A stretch of 64,000 nucleotides of DNA from Leeuwenhoekiella parthenopeia (GCF_020782115.1 NZ_JAJGMW010000005.1:62001-126000), one strand, 5' to 3'. Positions 17,922 to 28,699 are shown, numbered from the stretch's first letter. The notes: generated by a model from the letters alone, not told the origin. A program made the numbers and translations.

Positions 17922-18347
17922 TTATTGCACTTCAAAAATGGTGTAAAAACTGTCTTCTCCTACCGAATAGTGTAACAGGGCTTCATTCTCTTTAATCGCG
18001 TGGGGTACTTCAACAGGCATTACGGGTAACGGATTTTTAGACTCCTCAGCCATATTGGAAGAAAGGACTTTCTCGCCATCTGAAGTGTACAATGGGAAAT
18101 CTGCATAGTAGGTGTTCTCTGCATCCCAAAGCACGGTAGCCTTACGCTGACCGAAATACATGCTTTTGAAAGCAACATCCCGGGGTAAAGCCGAGGTACG
18201 GAAAAATACTTTATGTCCGTCTACTTGTAAAGGTTCTTTTTCTGCTTCTAAAATTTTAAAAGGAGGATCATTTACAAGTTCTGAACTGCCCCCGCAGGAC
18301 GTAATTATCATCAGAATAAAAAGTGAGAGCCATTTTAAGTGCATCAT
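17922..18347 (-). CDS. Small lipoprotein, unknown function
   Basis: This 141-residue protein has a lipoprotein signal ending in ITSC (Cys at residue 18) and a GGSS linker. The mature part (about 120 residues) includes VFFRTSALPRDVAFKSMYFGQRKATVLWDAENTYYADFPLYTSDG and is predicted mostly beta. I do not recognise a family. It lies 76 bases upstream of the flippase, same strand, and may be in its transcript. Two adjacent start codons are possible. Confidence 0.7.
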   Translation of the reverse strand: MMHLKWLSLFILMIITSCGGSSELVNDPPFKILEAEKEPLQVDGHKVFFRTSALPRDVAFKSMYFGQRKATVLWDAENTYYADFPLYTSDGEKVLSSNMAEESKNPLPVMPVEVPHAIKENEALLHYSVGEDSFYTIFEVQ

Positions 18348-18404
18348 AAACTGCTTTTTGAGTTAACGCGAAAGCCGTCGGGATGGTATAGGGATTAAAC
18401 CAAA

Positions 18405-18427
18405 AAGCCCCGCAAATTGCGAGGCTT
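18405..18427 (-). terminator. Terminator at the end of the atp operon
   Basis: AAGCC...CGCA pairs with TGCG...GGCTT around AAT, with one internal mismatch. On the minus strand the stem is followed by TTTTTGG, so it ends transcription after atpG, 20 bases beyond the stop. Confidence 0.75.
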
Positions 18428-18446
18428 CAAGATAAAAATTATTTTC

Positions 18447-19319
18447 TTAATTGTTTAAGGCTTCTGCACCACCCACGATTTCAAGGATTTCGTTTGTAAT
18501 GGCTGCCTGTCTCGCTTTGTTATAGGTCAACTTAAGTTGATCTCTCAATTCTTTGGCGTTATCTGTCGCCTTGTGCATCGCAGTCATACGTGCGCCGTGC
18601 TCACTTGCTACTGAATCACGAATTCCCTTAAAGAACTGGGTCTTTAATGATTTTGGAATCAATTGTTTTACAATTTCGGCTTTAGAAGGCTCAAAAATAT
18701 AATCCACATTGCCAGGCGTCACATCTTCAAACTGTTCCTTCAATGGAACAATTGGTAAAAACTGCTCGCGAATTACTACCTGAGTTGCTGCGTTTTTAAA
18801 AGAGTTGTAGACCAACTCTACTTTGTCATACACACCATCAGTAAATAAAGTCATCACACGCTCTGCAATTTCCTCTACATTCTCAAAAGTAAGATCATCG
18901 TAAACGGCATTGTTGTTATAAATAACCTGATACGATTTTTTAAGGATGTCGTTTGCTTTTTTACCAATAGTCAAGAAGTGTACTTGTTTCCCGGCATAAG
19001 CATTCTCTGCAATGTTCTTAGACTCCTTAACGATATTTGAGTTAAAAGCACCGGCAAGACCTCTGTTTGATGATATTGCAACAACCAAAACCTTTTCTAC
19101 AGGACGCTCTTCTGCAAAACGGCTACCGCTGTCACCTTCGAGTGAAGCACTCAAATTTTGAAGCAACTCGGTTAGTTTATCAGAATAAGGTCGCATTGCA
19201 GTAATCGCATCCTGAGCTTTTTTCAACTTTGCAGCAGACACCATTTTCATGGCACTGGTGATCTGCATCGTAGAAGATACTGATGAAATGCGGTTACGTA
19301 TTTCCTTTAAATTGGCCAT
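18447..19319 (-). CDS. atpG: ATP synthase F1 gamma subunit
   Basis: AtpG is the central rotor shaft in F1. The 290 residues start ANLKEIRNRISSVSSTMQITSAMKMVSAAKLKKAQDA, the conserved N-terminal helix, and end in the conserved C-terminal helix with EHGARMTAMHKATDNAKEL and TNEILEIVGGAEAL. Length is normal. It is the last gene of the cluster and is separated from atpA by 407 bases that hold a broken four-helix-bundle gene; atpD and atpC are not in the window, as is usual in Bacteroidota. Confidence 0.98.
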   Translation of the reverse strand: MANLKEIRNRISSVSSTMQITSAMKMVSAAKLKKAQDAITAMRPYSDKLTELLQNLSASLEGDSGSRFAEERPVEKVLVVAISSNRGLAGAFNSNIVKESKNIAENAYAGKQVHFLTIGKKANDILKKSYQVIYNNNAVYDDLTFENVEEIAERVMTLFTDGVYDKVELVYNSFKNAATQVVIREQFLPIVPLKEQFEDVTPGNVDYIFEPSKAEIVKQLIPKSLKTQFFKGIRDSVASEHGARMTAMHKATDNAKELRDQLKLTYNKARQAAITNEILEIVGGAEALNN

Positions 19320-19348
19320 TTCTTAAATTATGAATTATAAATTATGAA

Positions 19349-19693
19349 TTATGAGTTTTTGATTATGCGAACCAACAATTTCAATAATTCATCACATTTT
19401 TCAGAGAGCTCTGCGGGCACATTAAAGACTTTAGTATAGTCTATGATCTGCATCCAATATTGAGTTTCTTCAGCCTCCTTTAACGCTATTCCCAATTTAT
19501 TTTTAAAATCTTTAGTACTTACAGCTCTTTGCTATTCCCTAACATTTGCTCCAATGCTTGTGCCTGACTTCAGAAGTTGACTTGCTATTTCATAAAAACC
19601 AGCTGACTTCAGCTTTTGTGAATACAAAACAATATCACAGGCAAAATAAAATGACTTATCAACAATCGCATTATTTCTAGGAACGTAAGACAT
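19349..19693 (-). pseudogene. Four-helix-bundle protein (S23/IVS type) interrupted by an amber codon
   Basis: From the ATG at 19693 the minus strand reads 114 codons with a single in-frame TAG at codon 54 (19532-19534). The text includes KSFYFACDIVLYSQKLKSAGFYEIASQLLKSGTSIGANVRE, then TAG, then QRAVSTKDFKNKLGIALKEAEETQYWMQIIDY. This is the family found in the 23S rRNA intervening sequence of Leptospira and as free four-helix-bundle genes in many Bacteroidota. The residue after NVRE is normally small (Ala or Ser), so one base change (TCG to TAG) would explain the stop. It sits neatly between atpA and atpG, and AT-rich repeats (AATTCAGAATTC and AATTCATAATT units) flank both ends. Confidence 0.85.
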
Positions 19694-19726
19694 AACAATT
19701 CAAAATTCTGAATTTAGAATTCTGAA

Positions 19727-21307
19727 TTACTTTTTATACCTCGATGAAAGATCGTTAGCTACTGTAGTTAAGGTATCAATAGCCTCGTCAGTAAGTTTTC
19801 CTGCTTTAAGGGCATCTAACACGTCTCTGTGCTTGGCATTAAGAAACTCTAAATAATCGCGCTCAAACTCTTTAACTTTATTGATAGGCACATTACGCAA
19901 CAGATTTTTAGAACCTGCATAGATAATCGCAATCTGATCTTCTACCGTATATGGCGTGTTTTCAGCCTGCTTTAAAATCTCCACGTTACGCTTACCTTTT
20001 TCGATTACGCTAAGTGTAGCCGCATCAAGGTCAGAACCAAATTTCGCAAAAGCTTCCAGTTCACGGAAAGCCGCCTGATCCAGTTTTAGAGTACCCGAAA
20101 CTTTCTTCATTGATTTGATCTGAGCAGAACCACCCACACGAGATACCGAAATACCCACGTTAATTGCAGGACGTACACCAGAGTTGAATAAGTCACCATC
20201 TAAGAAGATCTGACCATCTGTAATCGAAATCACGTTAGTAGGGATATATGCCGAAACGTCACCAGCCTGTGTCTCAATAATTGGAAGTGCAGTCAATGAA
20301 CCACCACCTTTTACGATAGGCTTTAAACTATCCGGTAGGTCATTCATGTTTTTTGCGATCTCATCATCTGCAATAACTTTTGCAGCACGCTCCAATAAAC
20401 GCGAGTGCAGGAAGAAAACGTCTCCAGGATATGCCTCACGACCCGGTGGACGACGAAGCAAAAGCGATACCTCACGATATGCTACCGCCTGTTTTGATAA
20501 ATCATCATAAATGATCAAAGCAGGACGACCCGTATCTCTAAAATACTCACCAATTGCAGCACCTGCGAAAGGCGCATACACCTGCATAGGAGCAGGATCA
20601 GATGCGTTTGCAGCTACGATAGTGGTATAGGCTAAAGCACCTTTTTCTTCAAGAACGCTGGCAATACCGGCAACTGTAGATGCTTTTTGACCTACAGCTA
20701 CATAGATACAATATACAGGCTCACCTGCGTCATAAAATTCTTTTTGATTCAAAATGGTATCAATACAAACCGTTGTTTTACCGGTCTGACGGTCACCAAT
20801 AACAAGCTCACGTTGACCACGACCTACAGGAATCATCGCATCGATAGATTTGATACCTGTTTGTAACGGCTCGTTTACCGGCTGACGGTAGATTACTCCC
20901 GGAGCTTTACGCTCTAGCGGCATCTCAAAAGTTTCACCCTGAATCGCTCCTTTACCGTCTATAGGCTGACCCAGTGTGTTAACCACACGGCCAACAATAC
21001 CTTCACCTACATTGATCGAAGCAATACGTTGGGTACGCTTAACGGTTGCTCCTTCACTAATTTCTTTTGAAGGACCTAAGAGTACAACCCCTACGTTATC
21101 TTCTTCAAGGTTAAGTACGATACCTTCTAATCCCCCGTCAAACTCTACAAGTTCACCGTATTGTGCATTAGAAAGACCGTAAACACGGGCAATACCATCA
21201 CCCACGGTAAGTACAGTACCTACTTCGTCTAAAGAAGCCGAGGCTTCAAAACCTGAAAGTTGTTTCTTTAAAATTGATGAAACTTCAGCTGGATTTACTT
21301 CTGCCAT
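19727..21307 (-). CDS. atpA: ATP synthase F1 alpha subunit
   Basis: AtpA forms the hexamer with beta and binds nucleotide at non-catalytic sites. The 526 residues hold the P-loop GDRQTGKT at 171-178 and the ATP-synthase signature in [17 protein letters not shown]. Family features [18 protein letters not shown] and [34 protein letters not shown] are present. Length is slightly above the usual 502-513. It follows atpH after 47 bases. Confidence 0.99.
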   Translation of the reverse strand: MAEVNPAEVSSILKKQLSGFEASASLDEVGTVLTVGDGIARVYGLSNAQYGELVEFDGGLEGIVLNLEEDNVGVVLLGPSKEISEGATVKRTQRIASINVGEGIVGRVVNTLGQPIDGKGAIQGETFEMPLERKAPGVIYRQPVNEPLQTGIKSIDAMIPVGRGQRELVIGDRQTGKTTVCIDTILNQKEFYDAGEPVYCIYVAVGQKASTVAGIASVLEEKGALAYTTIVAANASDPAPMQVYAPFAGAAIGEYFRDTGRPALIIYDDLSKQAVAYREVSLLLRRPPGREAYPGDVFFLHSRLLERAAKVIADDEIAKNMNDLPDSLKPIVKGGGSLTALPIIETQAGDVSAYIPTNVISITDGQIFLDGDLFNSGVRPAINVGISVSRVGGSAQIKSMKKVSGTLKLDQAAFRELEAFAKFGSDLDAATLSVIEKGKRNVEILKQAENTPYTVEDQIAIIYAGSKNLLRNVPINKVKEFERDYLEFLNAKHRDVLDALKAGKLTDEAIDTLTTVANDLSSRYKK

Positions 21308-21354
21308 TTTGTTTGATATCTAAGCAGGCTTTAAAAAATTAAAGCCCATTTTAA

Positions 21355-21894
21355 TTATATACGTTTACTAAATTCTTTTTGTACTTTATCCAGTTGATTG
21401 CTCACACTGGCGTCGTATTGAACATCTCCTATTCTCAGGACAAAACCACCCAGAATACTCGGGTCGATGTGATGCTCAAGTGAAACTTCCTCACTACCGG
21501 TAAGGGATTTTACCTTGGCCAAAATCTTTGAATCCAATGACGGATCTAAAGCCACTGCCGTGGTTACTTTGGCCGAAACAATACCCTTTGAAGTATTATA
21601 CAGCTTTAAGTATGCTGCTGCCACTTCTCCCAATATAGCAGATCGTTTTTTATCGACCAAAAGATCAATAAGACTTAGGGTACTTACATCATGGCCTTTA
21701 AAAATGGCCTGTAACGAAGCACGCTTATCTTCAGCCTTTATGACCGGACTTTTAAGCACACTGCGCAATTCTTTGCTCGCATTGAGGGTAGCGCTAATTG
21801 ATTTCATGTTACCAAAAACCACCTCTTCAGTTCCCTTCTCGCGGGCCTGATCTAAAATAGCTTTTGCATAACGAATTGCTGCTCTTGAAGACAT
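21355..21894 (-). CDS. atpH: ATP synthase F1 delta subunit
   Basis: AtpH links the stator stalk to the top of F1. The 179 residues begin SSRAAIRYAKAILDQAREKG and end GGFVLRIGDVQYDASVSNQLDKVQKEF, with the delta signature near the C-terminus. Length is normal. It is 15 bases after atpF in the operon. Confidence 0.96.
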   Translation of the reverse strand: MSSRAAIRYAKAILDQAREKGTEEVVFGNMKSISATLNASKELRSVLKSPVIKAEDKRASLQAIFKGHDVSTLSLIDLLVDKKRSAILGEVAAAYLKLYNTSKGIVSAKVTTAVALDPSLDSKILAKVKSLTGSEEVSLEHHIDPSILGGFVLRIGDVQYDASVSNQLDKVQKEFSKRI

Positions 21895-21909
21895 GAACTG
21901 CTTTTTATA

Positions 21910-22410
21910 TTAATTAAGGTTAGCGTCCTGCAGCATTTTCTCTACATACTGCATCTGCTTATTCTTATCTGAAAGCTCATCTTTAACCACTTTCTCGGCG
22001 ATTTCTAATGAGAGTACAGCTACCTGATTTTTTAATTCTGCAACTGCAGCGCGTTTTTCGGCTTCAATAGCTTCCTGCGCCTGTGCGATAATTTTTGAAG
22101 CCTGCTCTTTAGCATCATCTTCAGCCTCAGCGATCATTTTTGTTCTGATCTCACGGGCATCTTTAAGCATAGCATCACGCTCTATACGTGCTTCCTGTAG
22201 TGCCTTTTCGTTATCAGCCTGAAGATTTTTCATCTCCAAACGGGCCTTTTCAGCCGCATCAAGTGCACCCTGGATTCCCTGCTCACGCTCGTCTAAAGAG
22301 TTTAAGATAGGTTTCCACGCAAATTTCTTCATCAACAAGATGAGAATCAGCAAAATAACGGCTTGCATTACAAACAAGCCCGGGGAAAAATCATTTAATA
22401 ATTGATCCAT
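21910..22410 (-). CDS. atpF: ATP synthase F0 b subunit
   Basis: AtpF is the peripheral stalk. The 166 residues have a single N-terminal membrane helix (about 10-28, PGLFVMQAVILLILILLMKKFAW, then KPILNSLDERE) and a long charged coiled coil rich in Ala, Glu and Lys to the C-terminus. It lies between atpE (75-base gap) and atpH. Confidence 0.96.
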   Translation of the reverse strand: MDQLLNDFSPGLFVMQAVILLILILLMKKFAWKPILNSLDEREQGIQGALDAAEKARLEMKNLQADNEKALQEARIERDAMLKDAREIRTKMIAEAEDDAKEQASKIIAQAQEAIEAEKRAAVAELKNQVAVLSLEIAEKVVKDELSDKNKQMQYVEKMLQDANLN

Positions 22411-22485
22411 CTCTAATTTAATGTTTTAAATAAAACAACTCCTGCAACCAACCGTTGCAGGAATTGCTTAGTTGTTTAACTGGGA

Positions 22486-23879
<1,394 letters not shown>

Positions 23880-23918
23880 TATAATTTTTTAAAAAATCAG
23901 GCTTGCTAAAATTTGGTG

Positions 23919-23926
23919 CAAAACTA
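23919..23926 (-). promoter_or_regulatory. Candidate -7 element for atpB
   Basis: On the minus strand this reads TAGTTTTG, followed by CACCAAATTTTA. A second exact match, TATATTTG, lies at 23959-23966. The same downstream string CACCAAATTTTA follows the ompH-like promoter, which argues for real start sites. Confidence 0.45.
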
Positions 23927-23969
23927 ATCATTTTATTCACAATAGCACCTTTTTTATGCAAATATAAAA

Positions 23970-24368
23970 TCAGGTTTTTTTATTTAATATCCTGATCAGG
24001 AGTAATACCTCATAAATTAAGAATATAAATATGGGTATCAACATGCTAAGCCGCTGCAAACGTGTAAAAACTTCTTCCTGAAACAGCAAATCTTTAAACA
24101 CCAATCCCATAAAAAGCAGTTTGCCAAAAATTGTGAATAAAAAAATAAAGCCCAACTTGTCGTAAAATGCCGGAACCAACGCAGGAAGGCTTATAAATGT
24201 GAGGCAAATGATAAGGCTGCTAATCCCTGCAAACAGGTAAAAATTAAGCAATTTATAAGGCAGCTCTATGTCAAGCAACTGCAGCAAACCACTGTGCAAA
24301 AAGTAAGCGACAACACCTGTCACCAGTAATAAGGCGGCGTTGCTTAGTAAGCGTTTGTTAAGATTCAT
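23970..24368 (-). CDS. Small four-TM membrane protein (DUF6168-like) of the atp cluster
   Basis: This 132-residue protein has four hydrophobic segments (about 9-30, 38-62, 70-92, 100-127) and few charged residues. It starts inside the AtpZ stop codon (ATGA overlap) and ends just upstream of the atpB promoters. In many bacteria AtpI, a small membrane protein, sits here and helps assemble the c ring. By place and size this is a candidate for the same task, possibly of the DUF6168 family, but I see no diagnostic motif. Confidence 0.7.
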   Translation of the reverse strand: MNLNKRLLSNAALLLVTGVVAYFLHSGLLQLLDIELPYKLLNFYLFAGISSLIICLTFISLPALVPAFYDKLGFIFLFTIFGKLLFMGLVFKDLLFQEEVFTRLQRLSMLIPIFIFLIYEVLLLIRILNKKT

Positions 24369-24580
24369 GAATTGAGGCTTTTTACGGCGCGTATAATTAC
24401 ATACATAGACAGAAAAACGGCAAGGAGTGAAACTAAGGGCTCCAGAAATTGGGTTTCAAATTTGCGATCAAGCCATTCTCCGAGGAGATTACCCAGGTAA
24501 ATCGTCAATCCCATCTGGATCGCAATAGTAGAAAATTTGGCCCAGCTTTTAAGCGGACTTTCCGGCTTCTTGTTTGACAT
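24365..24580 (-). CDS. AtpZ/AtpI-family protein
   Basis: This 71-residue protein has two membrane helices (about 17-35 and 47-66) with LGNLLGEWLDRKFETQFLEPLVSLLAVFLSMYVIIRAVKSL, the layout of AtpZ, which works with AtpI in c-ring assembly and Mg/Ca transport in Bacillus. The ATG at 24580 lies 32 bases inside the end of the bactofilin gene, and its stop overlaps the next gene's start, so the three are coupled. Confidence 0.85.
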   Translation of the reverse strand: MSNKKPESPLKSWAKFSTIAIQMGLTIYLGNLLGEWLDRKFETQFLEPLVSLLAVFLSMYVIIRAVKSLNS

Positions 24581-24953
24581 CGTCTGTTAAGTTCTTAACC
24601 CCGGTTCCCATAACGCAGGTTGCATTAAAATCTGCTCCCGGCTCTACCGAAAGTCTCCCGGTGGTCACCTCTCCCTTCACCACAGCCGAACTTCTGAGGT
24701 TAAGTAATCCTTCTATCGCCAGAGTACCATCAACGGTACCTTCAAGATCTGCCTCTTTACAAATGAGTGTGCCTTTAAGCATTCCGTTTTTACCAATGAC
24801 AACTTTACCGGTGCTTTCCATCTTTCCTTCAAGGCTTCCGTCAATTCTAAAATCACCTTCAGATTTGATCTCTCCGGTGATAGAAGTCCCTTTACTGATT
24901 CGGTTTTGCTTACTTCCGTCTTCGATTTCGGTTCTTCCTTTGTCTTTTCTCAT
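24549..24953 (-). CDS. Bactofilin (polymer-forming cytoskeletal protein)
   Basis: Bactofilins form filaments that act in cell shape, stalks, polarity or motility. The 134 residues hold the beta-helical DUF583 core (GTSITGEIKSEGDFRIDGSLEGKMESTGKVVIGKNGMLKGTLICKEADLEGTVDG), with short, unstructured ends. The start is placed at ATG 24953, one base overlapping the sprE stop (TGATG); a GTG one codon upstream is less likely. It lies between sprE and atpZ, a layout conserved in Bacteroidota. Confidence 0.92.
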   Translation of the reverse strand: MRKDKGRTEIEDGSKQNRISKGTSITGEIKSEGDFRIDGSLEGKMESTGKVVIGKNGMLKGTLICKEADLEGTVDGTLAIEGLLNLRSSAVVKGEVTTGRLSVEPGADFNATCVMGTGVKNLTDDVKQEAGKSA

Positions 24954-27499
24954 CACTTCGTTTCTAGATTTTTATAGGCTTGCAGATTCTTGTGTATCTG
25001 AATGGTTCGATAATTTTGCGAATTTATAACAACAGGTTCTTCTTCTTTTATCCCAATGATTTTTTCGCGGTTTAGCGTTTCTGAAAAAATTAAAGCTTCG
25101 GCTGCAGAAACAAAACCATGAAAAACCAAAAATTCGGTGTTTTCATCATAAACATCTATTGAAACACTCAAATCCTTACGCGACTGCCGACTCAAAAAAG
25201 CTTGTGCAGCGTCTTTCAATTTAAGGGTTTCGGGATGATTATTTTTTACATAAGGATACAGCAGTTTAAAGCTGAAAGCTTCAGCATCGGCAATAAAATC
25301 TGAACTTTTAACGGCCGGCAATCCCTTTTCCAGTAATTCTTTGGCACGTTTACCTTCGTCCTGATTGGGATAATTGAGCGCAACATAATTTAACGCTTCC
25401 TCCCAGGCACCAAAGCCTTTAAGCTTACCGGTTGCCAGTGCTTTTAGGAGTTCAAATTTTGGCGCGAAAGTATCACCGGCAAACTCATCAATGTAATCCT
25501 GAGATTTAGCGATTACCGCCTCGTACTCCTGATTTTCGTATTGCTTATACAACCTGTTGTAAACGGCTTCGGGACTAGATTGATCCTGCTCAAGGGTCTT
25601 ACCTGGATTTTTAATAATGCTGGCGTAACGGGTATCACCGTAATTCTGAAGAATATCGAATTTATTCTTGTCCCGGTTGAAGGTGTCGCCTTCAGACTCA
25701 TAAAGTTGGTACAAATTGTATTTCGCCGGAAGGATTAAGCGTTCTTCAGGGTTACTGGCAAGCAGGTTTTCAAGCCGCTGAATGGCTAAAACGGGTTCGC
25801 TTAATTTCTCCTTATAGATTAAACCCAGCTGGTAATAGGCAAAATTTCGTTCGGTTTGAATGCTGTCTACAGCAGCCGGGGCAGTCGGTATTTTACTCAC
25901 ATAGCTATCTATCGAATACAATTTGTCATCACCAAAGTCCTGATCTTCCTGCTGAGCGGCAGTCGCAGCTTCGTCTGGCAAGACGCCGAGTCTGGTTGAG
26001 ATACGCCAGTAATCTTCATTAGGGCGCGAACCCCAGCGGTTTTTAAAATCGAGTTTTCCCTGTGCAACCTGAGTTGGGTTGTAGAAGTAAAAGCTTCCGC
26101 CCTGGGGAGGCCCATTGCTGTTATCCGCAACAAAAAACTCATTATTTGCCAAAGTAGCCTCTGCAATTTCTGAAGCAATCGAATCTTTTGCCCGTTTTTC
26201 TTTGAGCATTGTGATGTAATTTTCAAAATAAGCTGTGCGCTCTGCATCACTCATGCGCACCAGATTTAAAATACTGTCGTTGCGTGTGGCAATGCCTTCA
26301 TAGAGAATCACATCATTGAGATTCTCGCGCTTTTTGCTGATACGGCGGTACTCCTGGGTATTTTCGGGTACGTAAGTAAGCGTGCTGTCATAATATGCCC
26401 CTGCAATGAGGTACTCTGAATTGTCAAAATTGAGATCGCCAAGACTCAGGTAATTACGCGAGGTCAAATAGTTATCTGGACTGTTGGCACGAATGGATTT
26501 ATTGAAATAAGAAACTGCCGAATCCTGTTGTCCCACATTGAGGTAAAACTGAGCAAACTGATGCTGAATGATATCCAAATAAGGTCTGTTTTCCCGATTC
26601 TCTTCCAGATCTGTCAAAAGATTGAAGGCAAGCTGTGGATCCTGACCTTCATAATTGAAATTGCGCAGTTTGTTAACATACGCATTGATCATATACCTGC
26701 GCGGCGACTTACGATTGAGATCGATTACCTTATCGTAATTGGCATTGGCTAGCAGCGGTTGACCTACGCGGTCATACAATTGCCCTTTTATAAAGTAATA
26801 GCGGCCTTTCTCTTCGTTTTTACGGGTGAGATAAGCGGCCTTTTCAATATAGACCAAAGCGCTGTCCAGTCGGTTTTCTTCAATATAACCCTGAGCCAGC
26901 ATAGCCGAAGCGTCAGCAAAATCCTGCTGGTCTAAAGCATCTTCCTCGTCAAGAAGCTTGTGCAGACTTTCAATTGCAATTTTGGTGTTATTAAGGCGCA
27001 GATTTGTTTTGGCCTTCCAGATTTTGGCCTGAGCAATGTTATTGCTGGCGGGATAATACGCCAGAATATAATTAAAAGCCTCAAGTGCACGCACGTAGCG
27101 CAAATCGTAATATCGGGCTTTACCTAAAAGCATAAACGCCTCGTCAATCTGGGGATTACGCTCGGTGCCGTCTATTTCCATACTGTGTTTTTGTATGGCT
27201 TTTATGGCTTTTTCTTCGGCACGCTCAAAACTGGGATCTACGGCTTCACCGGGAAGCGGTATAAAGTCTGGAGAGTCCAGGCGTTCTACCGGTAAAATCT
27301 CCCAAAAATTATCCTGATAACTCTCAATAAGAGCGTCACGTCCCTGCTCAAAAGCCTGCCTGCCATTGAACAGCGTATTGTACTCTGCAGTAATCGCGTG
27401 AAAATTTCTACTTAGAAATTTATCTTTCTTACGGGAACAACCTGCCAAAACGGCGAGAAGTAAGGCCACGAGAAGTATTTTTTGTACCGAAGTCTGCAA
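24953..27499 (-). CDS. sprE: SprE/PorW-like gliding and type IX secretion lipoprotein with TPRs
   Basis: SprE (PorW) is a periplasmic lipoprotein needed for type IX secretion and gliding in Flavobacterium and Porphyromonas. The 848 residues begin with a signal of 21 residues ending in LAGC, followed by RKKDKFLSRNFHAITAEYNTLFNGRQAFEQG. That text is characteristic of the family, and multiple TPRs follow. Length matches known SprE proteins (about 850-870). The best start is a TTG at 27499, in frame with the lipobox and with no ATG or GTG nearer. A -7 match TAATTTTG lies at 27536-27543. It is the first of a coupled set with bactofilin and atpZ. Confidence 0.88.
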   Translation of the reverse strand: MQTSVQKILLVALLLAVLAGCSRKKDKFLSRNFHAITAEYNTLFNGRQAFEQGRDALIESYQDNFWEILPVERLDSPDFIPLPGEAVDPSFERAEEKAIKAIQKHSMEIDGTERNPQIDEAFMLLGKARYYDLRYVRALEAFNYILAYYPASNNIAQAKIWKAKTNLRLNNTKIAIESLHKLLDEEDALDQQDFADASAMLAQGYIEENRLDSALVYIEKAAYLTRKNEEKGRYYFIKGQLYDRVGQPLLANANYDKVIDLNRKSPRRYMINAYVNKLRNFNYEGQDPQLAFNLLTDLEENRENRPYLDIIQHQFAQFYLNVGQQDSAVSYFNKSIRANSPDNYLTSRNYLSLGDLNFDNSEYLIAGAYYDSTLTYVPENTQEYRRISKKRENLNDVILYEGIATRNDSILNLVRMSDAERTAYFENYITMLKEKRAKDSIASEIAEATLANNEFFVADNSNGPPQGGSFYFYNPTQVAQGKLDFKNRWGSRPNEDYWRISTRLGVLPDEAATAAQQEDQDFGDDKLYSIDSYVSKIPTAPAAVDSIQTERNFAYYQLGLIYKEKLSEPVLAIQRLENLLASNPEERLILPAKYNLYQLYESEGDTFNRDKNKFDILQNYGDTRYASIIKNPGKTLEQDQSSPEAVYNRLYKQYENQEYEAVIAKSQDYIDEFAGDTFAPKFELLKALATGKLKGFGAWEEALNYVALNYPNQDEGKRAKELLEKGLPAVKSSDFIADAEAFSFKLLYPYVKNNHPETLKLKDAAQAFLSRQSRKDLSVSIDVYDENTEFLVFHGFVSAAEALIFSETLNREKIIGIKEEEPVVINSQNYRTIQIHKNLQAYKNLETK

Positions 27500-27535
27500 A
27501 TCTTAGTTGATTATTAAGCAATAACTGCAAAGTAG

Positions 27536-27543
27536 CAAAATTA
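27536..27543 (-). promoter_or_regulatory. Candidate -7 element for sprE
   Basis: TAATTTTG on the minus strand is an exact TAnnTTTG match, about 37 bases before the TTG start of sprE. It is the only candidate in the 80-base gap before it. Confidence 0.4.
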
Positions 27544-27582
27544 GTATGAAGGGGTTAAAATGCTGCGAAAATAATTTTGAAA

Positions 27583-27963
27583 CTAATACTGGCCAAGTAT
27601 AACTGCTATCTGATAAGTTATAGCTATAACGAAAATAATCCTTGTTCTAAAAAAATTGATCAAATGAAACAAAGTATTATTTATCCTTGATTCTATTCCA
27701 TCATTTGATATACGTGACTCTATGATCATACCCGCCACCGAAAAAAATAAAAGAAATAGTAAAGTAACTCTCAAATAATTAAAGAATTGATCATTCGACA
27801 TTCCAAAGCTGGAACAGTAGTAATATTGAATAAGAGTAAACAAAACTGCAAATCCGATCATACCAAAAAGAAGTCTCTTTGATATAATAAAATCTCGAAC
27901 GAATACGTAATAGACTAGGAAGTCTAAAGCCGCAAAAAATATTAAATAGAATATTTGAATCAC
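27583..27963 (-). CDS. Small membrane protein, unknown function
   Basis: This 126-residue protein has four hydrophobic segments (about 4-22, 31-48, 60-82, 104-122) and no signal peptide. The start is GTG at 27963. Its codon use is more AT-rich than its neighbours (for example repeated ATA and AAT), which could mean recent arrival. It lies 22 bases after the ABC transporter ATPase, and may belong to that operon. I do not recognise the family. Confidence 0.55.
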   Translation of the reverse strand: MIQIFYLIFFAALDFLVYYVFVRDFIISKRLLFGMIGFAVLFTLIQYYYCSSFGMSNDQFFNYLRVTLLFLLFFSVAGMIIESRISNDGIESRINNTLFHLINFFRTRIIFVIAITYQIAVILGQY

Positions 27964-27985
27964 TCTTTTATTCTACAAACTTCAT

Positions 27986-28699
27986 CTACTCCACCAAGGG
28001 CTCCTCCTTACTAAAATACGCTTCCAGTTCTTTAAGGGTTGCTTCAGAAGTCTTGATGTCTTTTACCAGTTTCCCTTTTTCGAGGACTACAATACGCTCG
28101 CAGACTTCGGTTACGTGAATGAGATCGTGGCTTGAGACCAGCACGGTAATGTCACGGTCAGTTGCCAGTTTTTTAATAATACCTTTTAAGCGAATTTGTG
28201 TCGTAGGATCGAGATTGGCAAAAGGCTCGTCCAGTATAATTACATCGGGATTGCCAATTAGCGTAGCCACAATGCCTACTTTCTTTTGGTTTCCTTTAGA
28301 TAAATCGCGTAAATACTTGCGTTTGCCCAGAATTTCATCGTTAAAAAAGTCGGTAAATCCTGCGAGTAAAGCATCCACATCAGCCTTGTTTTGCCCGCGC
28401 AGTTCGCCAATAAAGTAAAAATATTCTTCAGCCGTAAGATACCCAATCAGGAAACTTTCGTCAATAAAGGAAGCCGTGTGCGATTTCCAGGCTTCGCTTT
28501 CATTGACCTTGCTTTCGCCATTTTGAATGTAACCCGTTGTAGGCTGAATCAGGTCTAGTAACGCGCTAAAAAGCGTGGTCTTTCCGGCACCATTATTCCC
28601 CACAAGGCCAAAAGATTCGCCTTTAGGAATGTGCAGTTCTTCGATATTTAAAACAGTAACGCCGCTATAGGTCTTCGATAAGTTGTGAATATGGATCAT
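27986..28699 (-). CDS. ABC transporter ATP-binding protein
   Basis: This 237-residue ABC ATPase has Walker A GNNGAGKTT near residue 34, the signature loop LSKGNQKKVGI, Walker B DVIILDEPFANLDP and the H-loop SSHDLIHV. The LSKGN form of the signature fits CcmA-like ATPases of unknown export substrate. It is paired with the DUF5687 permease 77 bases upstream on the same strand. Substrate and direction are not readable. Confidence 0.93.
   Translation of the reverse strand: MIHIHNLSKTYSGVTVLNIEELHIPKGESFGLVGNNGAGKTTLFSALLDLIQPTTGYIQNGESKVNESEAWKSHTASFIDESFLIGYLTAEEYFYFIGELRGQNKADVDALLAGFTDFFNDEILGKRKYLRDLSKGNQKKVGIVATLIGNPDVIILDEPFANLDPTTQIRLKGIIKKLATDRDITVLVSSHDLIHVTEVCERIVVLEKGKLVKDIKTSEATLKELEAYFSKEEPLVE

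Noticed and set aside
24574-25029. Plus-strand open frame opposite bactofilin (151 residues)
   Set aside because: Antisense shadow of a clear bactofilin gene; rich in Ser/Pro from reversed Val/Gly/Glu codons.
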